DNA of 64,000 bases from assembly GCA_029532415.1 (NCBI GenBank), contig JAQOTA010000054.1, positions 2,356,001 through 2,420,000 of the forward strand, in the 5' to 3' direction. Positions 24,625 through 36,662 of this stretch are shown here, piece after piece (position 1 is the stretch's first letter; each line of letters begins with the position of its first letter). A model generated the notes under the pieces. That model searched no databases. It was not told the origin of the DNA and saw only the letters and a list, made by a program, of their open reading frames with translations. The stretch comes from Marasmius tenuissimus (lineage: Eukaryota > Basidiomycota > Agaricomycetes > Agaricales > Marasmiaceae). Position numbers and translations under genes: made by a program.

Positions 24625-25919
24625 TCAAAAGATGGGTATAAAGTCTTGTATCCTATCCCTTGCATCTTGCGCAATACACTCCGCAATCCACGTCAAGTTC
24701 CTAATCTCCTGTTCCTTCAACTTCATATACGCATAGAACACACCGTATTGGAACTGCTGCAAGAAGGCCTGTTTGTTCAGGTGGACCTCAGTCTGGAAGA
24801 ACCGATCCTCCAACCGAGTCATCACCGTCGACTCATCGTCCTGTCCAGTAGAAGCACCACTGTTCTCAGTGAAGAATCCACGATACTCGGAGACGTTCTC
24901 GCATGCTAGTCTGACTTGATCGATTTCATCGGCCCTGGCGAGCTGGTTGTTTCCTTCTGGGTAGAGGCGACCGATGGAAGGGAAAAGCTTCGCACGATCT
25001 TCCTTCGTCAATTCGGTGTTGAACGAGTTGATGGTGATGTTGACCGTTCGTCTGTCAGCTTCGAATGAGAGGATACGTTGCATGACGTCTGCAGTCGAGC
25101 CGCCGAGTGTGGTGGAGAACTGGTAGAAGTCTTCAAGGTAGGCTTTGTATACGGTGTTTCGGATGATTTCAATGTTGAGGTCGTCGAGGTCAGAGGCTGC
25201 GAGACAGTTGCGGAAGTATGGGGCTATGTTGACAAGGTCAATGAGTTGATCTTGTTGTTCGTCAGGTAAAGGAGACGCACCCAGAGGTGTTTCGACCAAA
25301 ACGCTCTGATACAATTCCTCCACATTCGAAGCGACACAGAGCGCTGGCATCGACTCGAAAGTACCGAGCGGGTGGCATCGTTCGAGCAGCTCATGTGTAT
25401 CTCTTTCATGCAGCGTTCCGGTAATGAGCAGAATGACGTTGTCAATCATGTATGCGTATCTATTTGAGTGGGCATCATCAGCATCCCCGAAACAAACGTT
25501 GAGAACTGAACTCGTGCGTACGTTATGTAGTCAAGGAACTTGCTCAGTGGTTCCACGGCATTGTTTCTCAAATATTTGAACTGGTTAACGAGGATTTCAG
25601 TCGCCTTATCCGAAATGGTTGCTGTTGAGAGGGGAAGTGGTTCGTTTGCCAGAAAGTTGCCATAGTCTGTTGCAGACAGCTGCGTCCGGAAATCTGGAAT
25701 GAACTTCATTCAACATAGAACGGCTACATGGTGGGATGGAAGTACCTTCCAGAGTGTCGCACTGTGTTAAGTTGGCGTAGTGGGATTGGGTAAGGATACC
25801 AGCTTTGTAACCTCGAACAGTCGCTTCGAGGAAGCCGGAGTCAACCTGGAGTAAGATATTTTAGTCCTACGCATCAGATACGAGACTACGGGCCTTACAT
25901 TGAAGAAAAGGGCTTCCAT
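24625..25919 (-). CDS. VMA6: V-type ATPase subunit d (VMA6), 375 aa
   Basis: Four exons: 25899-25919 (seven codons), 25746-25845, 25522-25693 and 24625-25459. Subunit d couples the central rotor stalk to the c-ring of the vacuolar proton pump. Diagnostic segments in order: [75 protein letters not shown], the [20 protein letters not shown] block, [20 protein letters not shown], and the C-terminal [20 protein letters not shown] followed by the DFIPIF end. At 375 aa it is about 20-25 residues longer than usual; the extra material includes an acidic Ser/Thr insertion ([16 protein letters not shown]) before the last helices. Confidence 0.94.
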
Positions 25920-26131
25920 GGAGTAGAAGCAAGCGGTACTCGTACAAGCGCAGTAACACAGGAGTTGAGTCTACCTCGATACCAATAAGGGAACTGTTTC
26001 ACACGATCGTTCTCATCCTTCCCCGAGTCTGCCACGAAGCTGGTAGGTTCCAACAAGATTCCAAGTAGATTCCGCGATATATAATACATAGATTGAATCA
26101 TATGATACACAAACGAGATGCCTCGATAGCT

Positions 26132-28712
26132 TCATGATGAAACTGAAGACCGAGCTCTCTGGATTGAAAGAACAAGGTCCGCTACGAGCGGTCTCGTGAA
26201 GGATATGTTAAACGACACTGGTTTTCGCCGTGAATGTTGGATCCAGTTCTCCAGTACGTTGAGCTTGCAAATGAGACGTAGGGGAAGCCAGGTATCCTAA
26301 AAGGTTTGCGGGAGTCAGGCTCTACTAAGAGGTCTGAGAGAACATTAACATCGCATACCTTTAAACAGTACACAGCAAGCCCCTTTCGGTCGTCGTCGGT
26401 GCCTCGCTGAAGTTTTGGAATCGACTGAAAATCGATATCTTCTTTCTTCTCTCCTAAAAACCTCCACGAGAAACCGTTGAGACTGAAAGGCTTCAGTCCT
26501 GTCGTCTGCTTGAAGTACTCTCTCTCGTGAGGGTACATGGAATGTCGTTTGTAGATATAATCTAGCATGTCAAAATTCAGGATCCCGGGAATAAGTGGTC
26601 CACTCGAGCTGGAATTCCTGTGCTGGAAATTCATGCCTTTGTATCGAACACCTGCTCGGCAGCCACACAAAGTAGTAAGCAATTCCGAGGACCGAAAGTG
26701 CCAACGATGAGAATGACTGGGAGAGTACCTTTCAGGCGACCGAGGTCAAACCCAATCCCCAATTGCTCCGCGCGTATGAAGATATACGGTAGATCGAACC
26801 GGGATGTGTTATATCCTGTCAACACGTCGGGATCCACCTCTTGGAAATGCCTAAACCATGCCTCCAACATGGCCTTCTCCGTCTTGTATGATATGACCTG
26901 AGTGCGATCTATACTGCTGCAGGAGTTCACAGTCATGACGCATCTTGAAAAAGGTTCCTCCTCGTCTAAGGGATATCAAGGAGTCATTAGTCTGGTAATC
27001 AGGAAGTGCCGACTCGACTCACTGTGCCTCGCAACCATGCTTGCGATCTGGATTATTTCTTCGACTTGAGGCTGAGGGAACGAAAAGTCGGCTGGCACAT
27101 TGGTTTCAATGTCCATACTCATTATTCGAAGGGGTGCTCTGCGAGTGGCATAATCTTCGGGCTCTGCATGTAGTGTTGCCAACGGTTGGTTTGAACTGTG
27201 GTTTCCAAAGTGGTTTGCCAAACCGGTTCAAACCACTTCAAACTGGTTTGGGAACAAAAAATATAAAAGTCAGTTGCACACTGTAATATGGTTCCTGAGG
27301 AGTTGTAATTAACTGGTTAGGAACCCTCCAGTGTGATTTTATGGGCACAGATATCAGGCGATGTCTGTAGCTATCATTTTTGATTGCATACCATGTGGGG
27401 CCGAGATGGAGCCGAGATAAGGCAAACACCCACTTAGATAAAAATTTTGATTCATCCAGATTAGATTGTCAGCATATGTCCAGTATGGCTACAATAACCT
27501 CTCAAGCACTGTACCCAACTATTTAAACCACTAGTTTGAAGAATATATTCCAACTGAAATTTTATATTTTTTAGTGGTTCAAACCAGTTCAAACCGGTTT
27601 GAACCAACCCCAAACTGGTTCAAACTCAAACCAACCAGTGGCGACACTATCTGCATGACTCTGGAAGTCCGAGTAACTGTGAAGCTTTGATATAAAAGAA
27701 ACGAGAGACTATCCACGGAAGACGCACCTCAAGTGTAACTCGATTTGGCAGGTTGAAATGTTTTCCTCTTCCGCCACAGGTGTGGATTTCTCGGTAGGAA
27801 TCTCAATCCATTGCATACCAGTCAACTGAAGAGAGCGTTAGAAGCGTGAGCGGGACTTGAGGGCGCAGACGGACCCTCATATCGGCCATGAAACCGGCTT
27901 CTGGCCCAACAAAGTGCTCAGGTCGAAATTGTACTCTCCCATACTCGTGTACACCCAGATCTGTGAGAAAGTTGAGAGATGAGATTGTACCACTTGAGCG
28001 GAACTCAAATCTCACTTCTCACAAGATTGAAGGTGGATCCCGAGATTCCTTCAAACTCCAGATATGCATAGGCACCGAAAGAACAAACAACCTCTATCTG
28101 TTTGAACTGACTTTCGCTTTGACCGAGTTTGATCTGTATTCTGGTGTCAGAACCACCCGACGGAGGGAAATAAAGACTATTCCAACGTTAAAATAATTGG
28201 ATATCTGCCCTTTTGAAGGGAGGGGTACGCTTGGAGGCAGGCGACAGTAAAATTTATGGCTCGGCGACAGGTCCTTGACGTGTATGCATACAGTGGTACC
28301 GCTCTGCGTGCAACATGTGAGGAGGTGAAGTACGATTTGTTCGAGATATTTGTGACGCACCCCAGTAATCCCAAAAATCACGATGGAGGGATTCTCGCCG
28401 CTGAGATCGAGTTCTTTCACATCCAGCAGCTGGAATACTATCGAGAGCATTTAGGATAGGAAGGGGGACACCTCCTTTAGACGTACTGATTGATTTGCAG
28501 TCTGTACCTGTAGCCGGAGAGGGACGTCGAAACTCTGGGACCCGCATTGATAAGCCGTACCGCTAAACAAATCACCACTTACCATTCTCTGACTCCTTCA
28601 TCTTGCCCAGGACGTCCACAAATGACACTGCTGGGACGAGACTTTATACTTTCTTTGATGGTTGAGAGGATTCTCCTTCCAAGGGTTGGATATCATTGAT
28701 AGACCGTTTCAT
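26132..28712 (-). pseudogene. DNA polymerase delta-like exonuclease-only gene, copy 1 (dead)
   Basis: The order of segments is that of the family-B polymerase delta N-terminus: MKRS start, SLVPAVSFVDVLGKMKE, SIVFQLLDVKELDL, QIELHL..YSDF, then the 3'-5' exonuclease domain with Exo I (SMDIET, about 27105-27117), Exo II (YNTSRFDLPY, about 26800) and Exo III (YCLKDTW, split by an intron near 26296-26369). FLGEKKEDIDF and LQRGTDDD also fit. The gene stops about 50 codons after Exo III (TGA 26132-26134); no polymerase fingers, palm or thumb follow. Two lesions kill it: TAA at 28644-28646 in the first exon (AAA in copy 2), and a 479-bp MITE inserted in the exon just before Exo I. Splice sites otherwise look normal, so it was probably active before decay. 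The diverged copy 2 is at 52661-54787. Confidence 0.8.
27171..27649. mobile_element. hAT-type MITE with 8-bp target duplication
   Basis: A 479-bp AT-rich, non-coding element with terminal inverted repeats. The left end starts TAGTGTTGCCAACGGTTGGT; the right end reads, in reverse complement, TAGTGTCGCCACTGGTTGGT. It is flanked by perfect 8-bp direct repeats TCTGCATG at 27163-27170 and 27650-27657. Subterminal GGTTTGAACC/TTCAAACC motifs repeat several times at both ends. TIR start and 8-bp duplication are typical of the hAT superfamily. It carries no transposase, so it must have been mobilised in trans. It interrupts the coding exon of the polymerase-delta-like copy 1. Confidence 0.88.
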
Positions 28713-29000
28713 TCTGAGAAATGTCACAATTGTGTCAACGACTATCGTCGTCGAGGAGGTGTGGGGAGGAAATTGAAGTGCACATAACGACGCAAACAGG
28801 CTGAGTATATAAACCAATTCTGAGCTGTCTCAGATCTCATATGATCGAGACAGGGTGACAGACTCGTGAGCGAATCTGAATTTCTGCGACCTGGGTTTTC
28901 CTGAGGTCAGGACTCGAAAGCTATACATATTAAAGAGAAGGCCCAAGGGTAGAAGTAAGTGGTACAGTACAGTACTCCGAACTCGTAAGCGAGGGGTTGA

Positions 29001-29032
29001 CATCGGCAAAACCCCTCGGACGGGTCCCGAGT
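29001..29032 (+). repeat. Left TIR of the DNA transposon
   Basis: CATCGGC..AAACC..CT....CGGGTCCC.AGT, matched in inverted orientation at 49999-50030; the outer flank ends in GA. Confidence 0.65.
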
Positions 29033-29089
29033 ATTTAAGGAATGGCCACCGGCGGCCAGGTTGGGAGACATGGGTCAGTAGCTTGCCAT

Positions 29090-29210
29090 GTTGTTGGCAA
29101 ATATGTACACCCTACAAAAAGATGTAACGAGTTGTACCCTGAATAAAATCATTAGCAAGGTTGTACAAGCGCGGTAAGGTTGTAGTGAGTTGTACACTCA
29201 CAGGAAAGAT
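29090..29210. repeat. Left subterminal TTGTACA repeats (continue at 44866-44960)
   Basis: Motifs ATGTACACC, GTTGTACCC, GTTGTACAAG and GTTGTACACT occur every 25-40 bp before the Gypsy insertion; ATGTACATT, TGTACACTC and TTGTACAATG continue on the far side (44866-44960). The core TGTACA is palindromic, as expected for clustered transposase-binding sites. Confidence 0.6.
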
Positions 29211-29213
29211 GGA

Positions 29214-29585
29214 TGTAGCCTCCATGACTGTTACACTCCATGACTCATTTCTTTTACTACGTTCGCCCCGAACGCCCCGAATATTGGACATTTTACGTCC
29301 CATGACGTTGTACCACACGAGCTTCCGAGTTCTCTTTTCTGTTTCCCGAATCTTGAAACTCCCGACTACGAACATTCTCGAAGGACTCTGTATTTCACAT
29401 CTACCATACAGCCACCCGCGTACAGTATAAATACTGGCTCACTCTCTGTCTGTATGGCACACAATTCACACTCTATTCTTGTTCTCTCGTTGCGACTGAA
29501 CACTCAGCTCACCTCTGACACTTGTCACTCCGGTTCCCTCTTCATTCCTGCCTCACGCCGTGACTCACAAGTCACTAGTGCGACA
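29214..29585 (+). repeat. Gypsy 5' LTR
   Basis: TG...CA ends; contains a TATAAATA box at about 29427-29434 and a 9-bp tandem duplication (CCCCGAACG type) absent from the 3' LTR. Confidence 0.93.
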
Positions 29586-30369
29586 CTTTTTGAACACAGA
29601 ACCCCCGAGTGCTCCCCGACTCTGACTCGACCACCCGTGGACACCTTCAGTCTGATCAACTGCAAGATTACCGGACGTCAAGTCTTGAACCCGCGAAAGA
29701 TAAGTCTCTGTTTCGTGAGCTACTGAACTATCATCAGAAATGCCTCCCAAATCAAGAATTGCTAAGGCTAAGGAAGCTGCTGCCAAGGAGAAGCAGGACG
29801 TACCTAATGAGTCTCCTACTTCTGTCACCATCCCTGTGCAACAGGAAGAACCAGTGTCTTCAGGACAAGGGTTAGAGAGATCTTCGGTCGACGGACCGAG
29901 AGATCAAGACAAAGATCTGTCCGCTCAGGGCAGAGCAGATTTTAACGGCTTGCGTGAAATTAATCACGGAGACGCTTTCCTCGATGATGTCAAAATTGCC
30001 GGCCCTAGTAACAAGGAATGCGGCTATTTATCAGACTCCACTGATGCGGGAGATAGAATTCCAGCGTACCTGAAGGCCAAGGGAAAGGCTGGTAAAGGAG
30101 ATGACGAGAATGATGACGGGGATATGGAGCTTCAAGCTCAAATCCTAGATAGCATTAAGAGCAATAATGATAAAGCTCTTTCTGAAGAATTCTTGAAATG
30201 GAAGAGGACTCACCAATCTGTGCCGGATGAAACAGTTATGAAAACCCCTGCTAAAACTCCGTCAGTTAAGATCGAGGAAGTGGTGGATGAGGAAGCTACC
30301 CCCTTCCAGCGCAAACAAGTACTAGCTAAGAAGCGTCAGGCTAGTAACTCTGAAATTGTATCCACGGTC

Positions 30370-30680
30370 TGTTGAATCCGTGGACTATAATTAGATCCCG
30401 GTATATCCGAAGTCCCGGTTCATACTTCCCACCATTATATTATGCGGGACTATTGTTCCATTTATCATTTCTACTTATGATCATATGTACAATTTCTATT
30501 GTCGTCCTTATATGGTATTTACTATAGTCTCTACATGTATATAAGCTCGTAGTTCTCTACTTGAATCTATAGTGTGCTTGAGCTTCTACGTCTCGCCTCT
30601 ACCTCTCTAAACTCCTCTCTGGTAAGTAGTAGTATAGCAATGTTGTAGTCCTCTGCGCTAGGCGTCATGCCGGCTCATCA
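30370..30680 (+). repeat. Copia 5' LTR
   Basis: 311 bp, TG...CA ends; repeated nearly identically at 36352-36662. Confidence 0.95.
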
Positions 30681-30697
30681 GGTTATGGGCCCCGGTT
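30681..30697 (+). other. Copia primer-binding site matching an initiator-tRNA half molecule
   Basis: GGTTATGGGCCCCGG starts at the first base after the 5' LTR. Its complement ends GGGCCCATAACC, the anticodon-stem/loop sequence of initiator tRNA-Met. This is the half-tRNA priming known for Drosophila copia rather than the usual 3'-CCA priming. Confidence 0.7.
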
Positions 30698-30980
30698 AGC
30701 CCGACTACAATGACGAGCGCCTTAATGGCTGCTGTCAGCGACGAGCGCCCCTAGGCTGCTGTCATCGGCTAGCTAGGCTAGACCTGCATGTTGCCATCGA
30801 CCTCTTAATTGAGTGCTCGATCTATGGCATTGATGTACGTCCTTCGATGACATCGGATCTAAAGGATCCAATGCTCCTCATTGAGCATAGCGCCTTAATG
30901 GCTGCTTCCTGTGTTGATTAGATGCATGCTGATGCTGTCTTTTCTAGATCCAACACCAAACAACCTAACCTCTTACTACT

Positions 30981-33900
30981 ATGTTCGACGTTAAGAAATT
31001 CTTCTCCGGTCGCTTCGACGGCACTGGATTTCGCCAGACCTATAACGGCGAAATGGAAGCTGTTACCAAGGCTCAAGGCCTTTATCGTCACCTTACTGAT
31101 GCGGCTAAGAAGCCAATGTACCCTCTGGGGGACATAATTCCGACCATTACGGTCACTCCTTCCCCTGGTGCGGCAGCTACGCCTGCAGCTGCACCTGCTG
31201 ATTCCGATGAGGAACCTGATCGGGCAGACCCTACTGAAGCCCAGATCACGGCGTACAATACCGCGCTGGAAGCATGGGAGGAGAAAGACCTCCAGCTGAT
31301 GGGTATCATTCAGTTGACCTCTACAAAGGAAGTCTTTGAACCTCTCAAGGACATGGACACAGCCAAAGCCTGGTCCACCATCGTCACCACCTATGGCGAA
31401 CCAACTTTGTCTGCCATCTATGGCAACTTCGTCAAATTAGTGTCCTTCCGGCTTACCACTAGCCATCCCCAGGCTGGCATCGCCAAGTTCAAACACTACA
31501 TTGAATGTCTTGCCGAGGTCGGGGTTGAACTCCCCGAGTTAATCAAAGCCCTCCTTCTCATCGCAGCTATTCCTCCCGAATAGGATGCCGCTTCCTCCAA
31601 GTCCCTTCATGACTTTGATAGGGATCCTGAGAGCTCCAGCGCCCTCACCGTTGCTGACGTTCATGAAGCTATCATGATTGAATACGAATGTCAGACCCCT
31701 CAGCTTGCCAACCGCCTCTCTGCAGTCAAGCGTGCTGGAAACCGCGAACCATCTTTTGGTCAGCAGCAGCGTCCGCCACAGCAACGACAGCAGCGTGGAC
31801 AGCAGCAGCGTGGCCAACAGCGTCAACCACAGCAGCAGCAGCAGCAACGCCCTTCTTCGAACCAGAACAACGGTAAGAAGAAGAAGCAGCAGCAGCGTGG
31901 TACCCGCGGTGGTATTAACCAGCATCAGGGTCCCGGCAACGCCGGCGGTAACAACGGTGGTAACAATCGGTCGCATGGTCACTCCCATCTGGCATCTTAT
32001 GCATCCGTCGTAGCTTCCCCCACTCCTATCCGTCCTTGTTCCTCAATCACCGACTGTAAGGAACGAATCGCGTTGAACATGGTCAACAATTCCTTGCGTG
32101 CCGAGATCGCCAGCGCCCCTCCTGTTCGTGCTATGGGATCACCGCCCTCAGCTCACTTCACCGGTCACTGGGACAAGTCCTGTGACAGCACTGTTCCTCA
32201 GCCAGCTGTCAAGAAGAACCCGGCTGCCATGCAGTCCTTCACCGGCTTCAAGCCGTCTCAGTCAGTATTTGATGATGTCCGTGAAGCGCGTTCACTTGCT
32301 GACAGACTTGGTGCCCCTAAGACGGCGCGGTATCTCAAACCCTTCGCACAGATCGTCACGTCCGCCGCCAATCGTTTGCTCCAGGATCGTATCTCGAAGC
32401 CTGGTTCCTCGTCCAAGCGAGTTCTGGAGGACGATTCGGAAGATGAAGGAACCGGACGTCCTTCTTCTACTTCTTCTAAACGCTCTTGCAGCGTTGATCC
32501 TGATGAAGATGTAGAAATGGACTGGGGATCTGACGACGGTATGGAAGAAATGACCTCTCTATTCGGTAATGATGTTGACAACGATATTGCCGAAGCTGCA
32601 GGGGTTGAGGACGTCCCGGATGACGTCTCTCTTGGATCGTTCCACAATGACAGGCAAGTACCATACCTTGACCTGCTTTCCCAAGCTGATGCAAACCTAC
32701 AGCGCTGCTCTCAACTAGTTGGTATCAGTAGTGCGCGCGGTAGTCGTAGTGATCTGGAATCACTTGTATATTATTGTCATGCAATCAGTTCCCACTTCGT
32801 GGGGTGTACACAATGTAAGGGAAAGAAAAGTGTGAACAATGCACAGGGTTGGCTCCTTGATTCTGGTGCCTCTTCTCATTTCACGAATGACATGAATGAT
32901 TTCGCTGAATATGAATCGCTTGATGGTCCTATCGTAAATACTGCGAATAAGGGCAACCCTATACAGATCAAGGGTAAAGGCACTGTCTTCATTAAGCATA
33001 ACGTTGAAGGACATGACGGGAAACTTACTGAGCGTGTTTCGCGTCTCTATCCTGTCTATTACATACCTCAATTGGATATACATCTACTATCAATGGGAGA
33101 GTTCCTTCAAGATGGTCTATCAATTCGTGGAAACGCGAGGAAATTGGCCTTCTACTCATCACAGCGACGACAGTCGCTTGTTTCCTACCCTCATATGCCT
33201 GGTCAAACCATTTATTGGGTACACTCGCGGAAAGCATCTGCTGAGGTTTACAAAGCTCGGAAACATACGCAAGGTTTCCCACTTGACCTTAAAATGCCTA
33301 CTAAGAAGACACCTCTGTGTCGTGGTTGTGCTGAAGGCAAGATGCATGAGAAATCGTTCCCCAACTCTACAATGAGAGCTTCTAAACCGTTTGAACGTAT
33401 ACATTCGGATTTGAAGTCGTACCCGGCTGAATCGTATCACCGGTACAAGTACTACATCTCTTTTCTCGATGACTGCACGTCCTACGTTTGGACCTCCAAG
33501 CTCAAGACGAAAGACGAGGCAGTACCCGCTTTGAGGGACTTTCTTACTATGGTCAAGACGCAATTCAATGCTGTCGTCAAGACCTGGATGTCCAATGAAG
33601 GGGGAGAGTACAAAGGAGATAAATTCGATGCAGTACTGAAAGAGTATGGGATCCAGAGGGATCAAAGCATACCGTATACACCACAACAAAACGGTCGTGC
33701 TGAATGATTTAACAGGACTATTCATGAGAAGGCTGAAGCTCTTCGCTTTGAAGCTTGTATGCCTCAGTCCTGGTGGGAATTCTGCCATGTGCACGCCGTC
33801 CACCTCTACAATCGTACTCCTGTGCAACGTTTGAGCTGGTGAACTCCGTTCGAAATGCTTTACGGCGAAGCACCCGATGTTTCACATCTCCGAGTTATGG

Positions 33901-36308
33901 GTTGTGCAGCCTACGTCTTCATTCCTGAAGATCGTAGGAAGAATAAGCTCGCTCCTTGTAGTGAGTTAATGACTTTCATTGGCTACCAAGATGGAATGAA
34001 AGGCTTCCTGTTCATGCGAAGTAATAATTCCGTATTCAAAGGTAGCACTGCACTGTTCGATGAGACGCTGTATAATAAGTGTCCTGATGCCAAAACTCGT
34101 GGCTTCACACCAGTTGGTAGTGAACCATTTACTTTGGGTGAAAATCCCAACATTCTTTCGGAAGATGAAGACTCTGATGACGATTGGGACGATACTCCGT
34201 TCCCAGATCTCAGACGTCGCTCCGAACCTTCTAAGAGATCAGAACCTCAGGTTGACGAACCTGCAGGTGGCCCTGCGCCAGGGGATTTGCCACTCCCTCA
34301 ATCTGGTCCTCCGACGCCTCCAGGCGAACCCGCCGTTCCTTCACCTGCACCAGCAGCGGATGGTCCACGCCAGTCTTTGAGGCAGCGGAAGGGTACAACG
34401 CAACCTGGTAACATATTTGGTGAACAGCGGAACCCAAATAGACCCTCAGACATTATTCGCGACTTAGAAAATAATAATACTTGGAGAAACATCACTGGAG
34501 ATAAAGAACCTTCACATCCAGTTGATCGTCCTAGCTCTTCGCAATCTAGGAAAGGCAAAGGTGGTAAAAAGGGGATTCCTGGTCCACTTCCGCCTCTGCC
34601 TGCTCCAGAACCCAGTGGAAGCACTGAGTCGCATGAGGAAGAAAGCATAGTCGAAAGACTGACCCAAGAAGGGGGAGTAGGATTCGTGATTTACCTGTTG
34701 AACAATGCCGTTCCAGTTCACGATTCGCTTCCAACGTCCGATACTCCTGATTTCTCTAACATCAGAGAGTGGATACTCCGCGATATTCTTAAGTTGCCTG
34801 TTGAGCAACAGAAGGAATGGAAGAATGCTTGCCACAAAGAACTTGAGGCACTTCGTAAGCGCAAGGTCTTCGAACTCTGTGACTTGCCTAAAGGTCGCAA
34901 AGCCATCAAAAATAGATGGGTCTTCGACGTCAAGTCGAATGGTCGCAAGAAAGCGAGACTTGTTGCCAAAGGTTTCTCTCAGGTCGAAGGTGTCGACTTT
35001 GATGAGATCTTCTCACCAGTTGTTCGTTATGAGACTGTTCGTATGATGCTTGCTCTCGCAGTTCTCAAGAACTGGTACATCACCTCTGTTGATGTTAAGA
35101 ACGCCTTTCTTTATGGCGATCTTGTTGAGGAGATTTATATGAAACAACCTGAAGGCTTCAAAGTCAAGGGCCAAGAACGTAAGGTACTACGCCTGCGTCG
35201 TGCATTATATGGACTGAAGCAAGCTGCCCTTGAGTGGTGGCGAACCCTCAGCTCGTCCATGGAAGTACTATGCTTCAAACACCTAACTTCTGATGCTGGA
35301 CTCTTCATCTGCAAAGATCCGAAGAGTGGTGAAGTTGTGTATGCGATCATATATGTTGACGATGCACTCTTCATGGGTCCTAACAAAGCTTTTGTTGACA
35401 AGAAGAAAGCCGAGTTCATGGCTCGATGGGAATGCCGCAATATGGGCGATGCTAGCGAGTTTCTCCGCATGAGCATTCGTCGCGAAGGCAATAAGATCAT
35501 GATTGACCAGAAGGATTATCTGAAGAAAGTCCTTGAACGTTTCGGGATGCAGAATGCGAAAGGTGCTCCTACGCCCTTACCTGCTGGCTATGTGCCAACT
35601 CCCAACGATGGTCCAGTCAATCCTGCTATTCGCTCCAGATTCCAGTCTGTGATTGGGTCGCTTCTGTACATTATGCTGGGCACACGTCCTGATATTGCCT
35701 ATGCAGTTACGAAGCTTTCCCAGTTCTCTTCTAATCCAACGAAGGAACACCTCGATAAAGCACTTTACATCTGCCGCTACCTTGCTGGCACATCAGACTA
35801 TTCACTTGTCTACGATGGTGACTCTGATGGAGGTCTTCTTGCGTTCACAGACTCAGATTGGGCTGCCGATCCTATCAAACGCCGTTTGATCACTGGCTAC
35901 TTCTTCAAGTTAGCAGGCAGCATCTTCTCGTGGCAATCACACGCCCAGAAGACTGTAGCTCTCCCTTCCACTGAAGCTGAGTATATGGCACTGTCGGATT
36001 GCAGTCGTCAAGCTTCCTGGATAAGATCGCTACTCTCTGAACTTGGAATCGACTTAGGTCCTATTCCAATCTGCGGAGACAATCAAGGCTCTATCTTCAT
36101 TGCATCTAATCCGGTTCAAGAACGCCGAACCAAGCACATCGATATTCGATATCATTATATTTGATCGTGTGTTGAAGATGGCAAAGTCGAGTTGTTCTTT
36201 ATTGAAGGAGTCTATAATCCCGCAGACATGTTTACGAAGAATCTCGGACATGAGAAGTTCTTACGGTTCAGAGATCACCTTGGACTTGAATTCTATTCGT
36301 CCACTTGA
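30981..36308 (+). pseudogene. Copia Gag-Pol polyprotein with four nonsense codons
   Basis: One frame of 1,776 codons runs from ATG 30981 to TGA 36306-36308. Order: Gag (MFDVKKFFSGRFDGTGFRQT), a Gln/Asn/Gly-rich low-complexity region (31750-31980), protease DSGASSHF (about 32859), GAG-pre-integrase with H..C..C, integrase core (HSDLKSYPAESYHRYKYYIS, SNEGGEY, PYTPQQNGRAE), reverse transcriptase (VDVKNAFLYGDL, YGLKQAA, YVDD at 35352-35363) and RNase H (TDSDWA, STEAEYMAL, DNQGSI). In-frame stops: TAG 31581, TGA 33705, TGA 33840 and TGA 36162. Each fits a C-to-T change, CAG to TAG or CGA to TGA; the Arg at 33705 is expected from the NGRAER-FNRT motif. No CCHC knuckle was seen. No frameshifts. Confidence 0.93.
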
Positions 36309-36351
36309 TTCGCTCAGATGAGCTTTTTCAGCTGCACTTAGCGAGGGGGTG

Positions 36352-36662
36352 TGTTGAATCCGTGGACTATAATTAGATCCCGGTATATCCGAAGTCCCGG
36401 TTCATACTTCCCATCATTATATTATGCGGAACTATTGTTCCATTTATCATTTCTACTTATGATCATATGTACAATTTCTATTGTCGTCCTTATATGGTAT
36501 TTACTCCAGTCTCTACATGTATATAAGCTCGTAGTTCTCTACTTGAATCTATAGTGTGCTTGAGCTTCTACGTCTCGCCTCTACCTCTCTAAACTCCTCT
36601 CTGGTAAGTAGTAGTATAGCAATGTTGTAGTCCTCTGCGCTAGGCGTCATGCCAGCTCATCA
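36352..36662 (+). repeat. Copia 3' LTR
   Basis: Preceded by the polypurine tract GCGAGGGGGTG (36341-36351) and followed by the target copy CGGTC. Confidence 0.95.

Larger units (their letters stand above)
30370..36662 (+). mobile_element. Ty1/Copia retrotransposon nested in the Gypsy gag
   Basis: Both LTRs are 311 bp (30370-30680 and 36352-36662), start TGTTGAATCC and end GCTCATCA. A target duplication CGGTC lies at 30365-30369 and 36663-36667. The LTRs differ at about five positions, so this insertion looks younger than the Gypsy host. The element is in the same orientation as the Gypsy and splits Gag between Val and Met codons, keeping the outer frame if excised. Total length 6,293 bp. Confidence 0.96.

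Noticed and set aside
31581..31583. Programmed UAG readthrough between Copia Gag and Pol
   Set aside because: Three more stops (33705, 33840, 36162) exist in the same frame and all four fit C-to-T decay. Readthrough at this one site is possible but not favoured.
31539..31988. Leu-rich minus-strand frame in the Copia gag
   Set aside because: Antisense of the CAG/CAA-rich Gln tract; Leu runs are the mirror of Gln codons.
32098..32514. Alternative plus-strand frames in the Copia gag-pol spacer
   Set aside because: Shadows of the main Copia frame.
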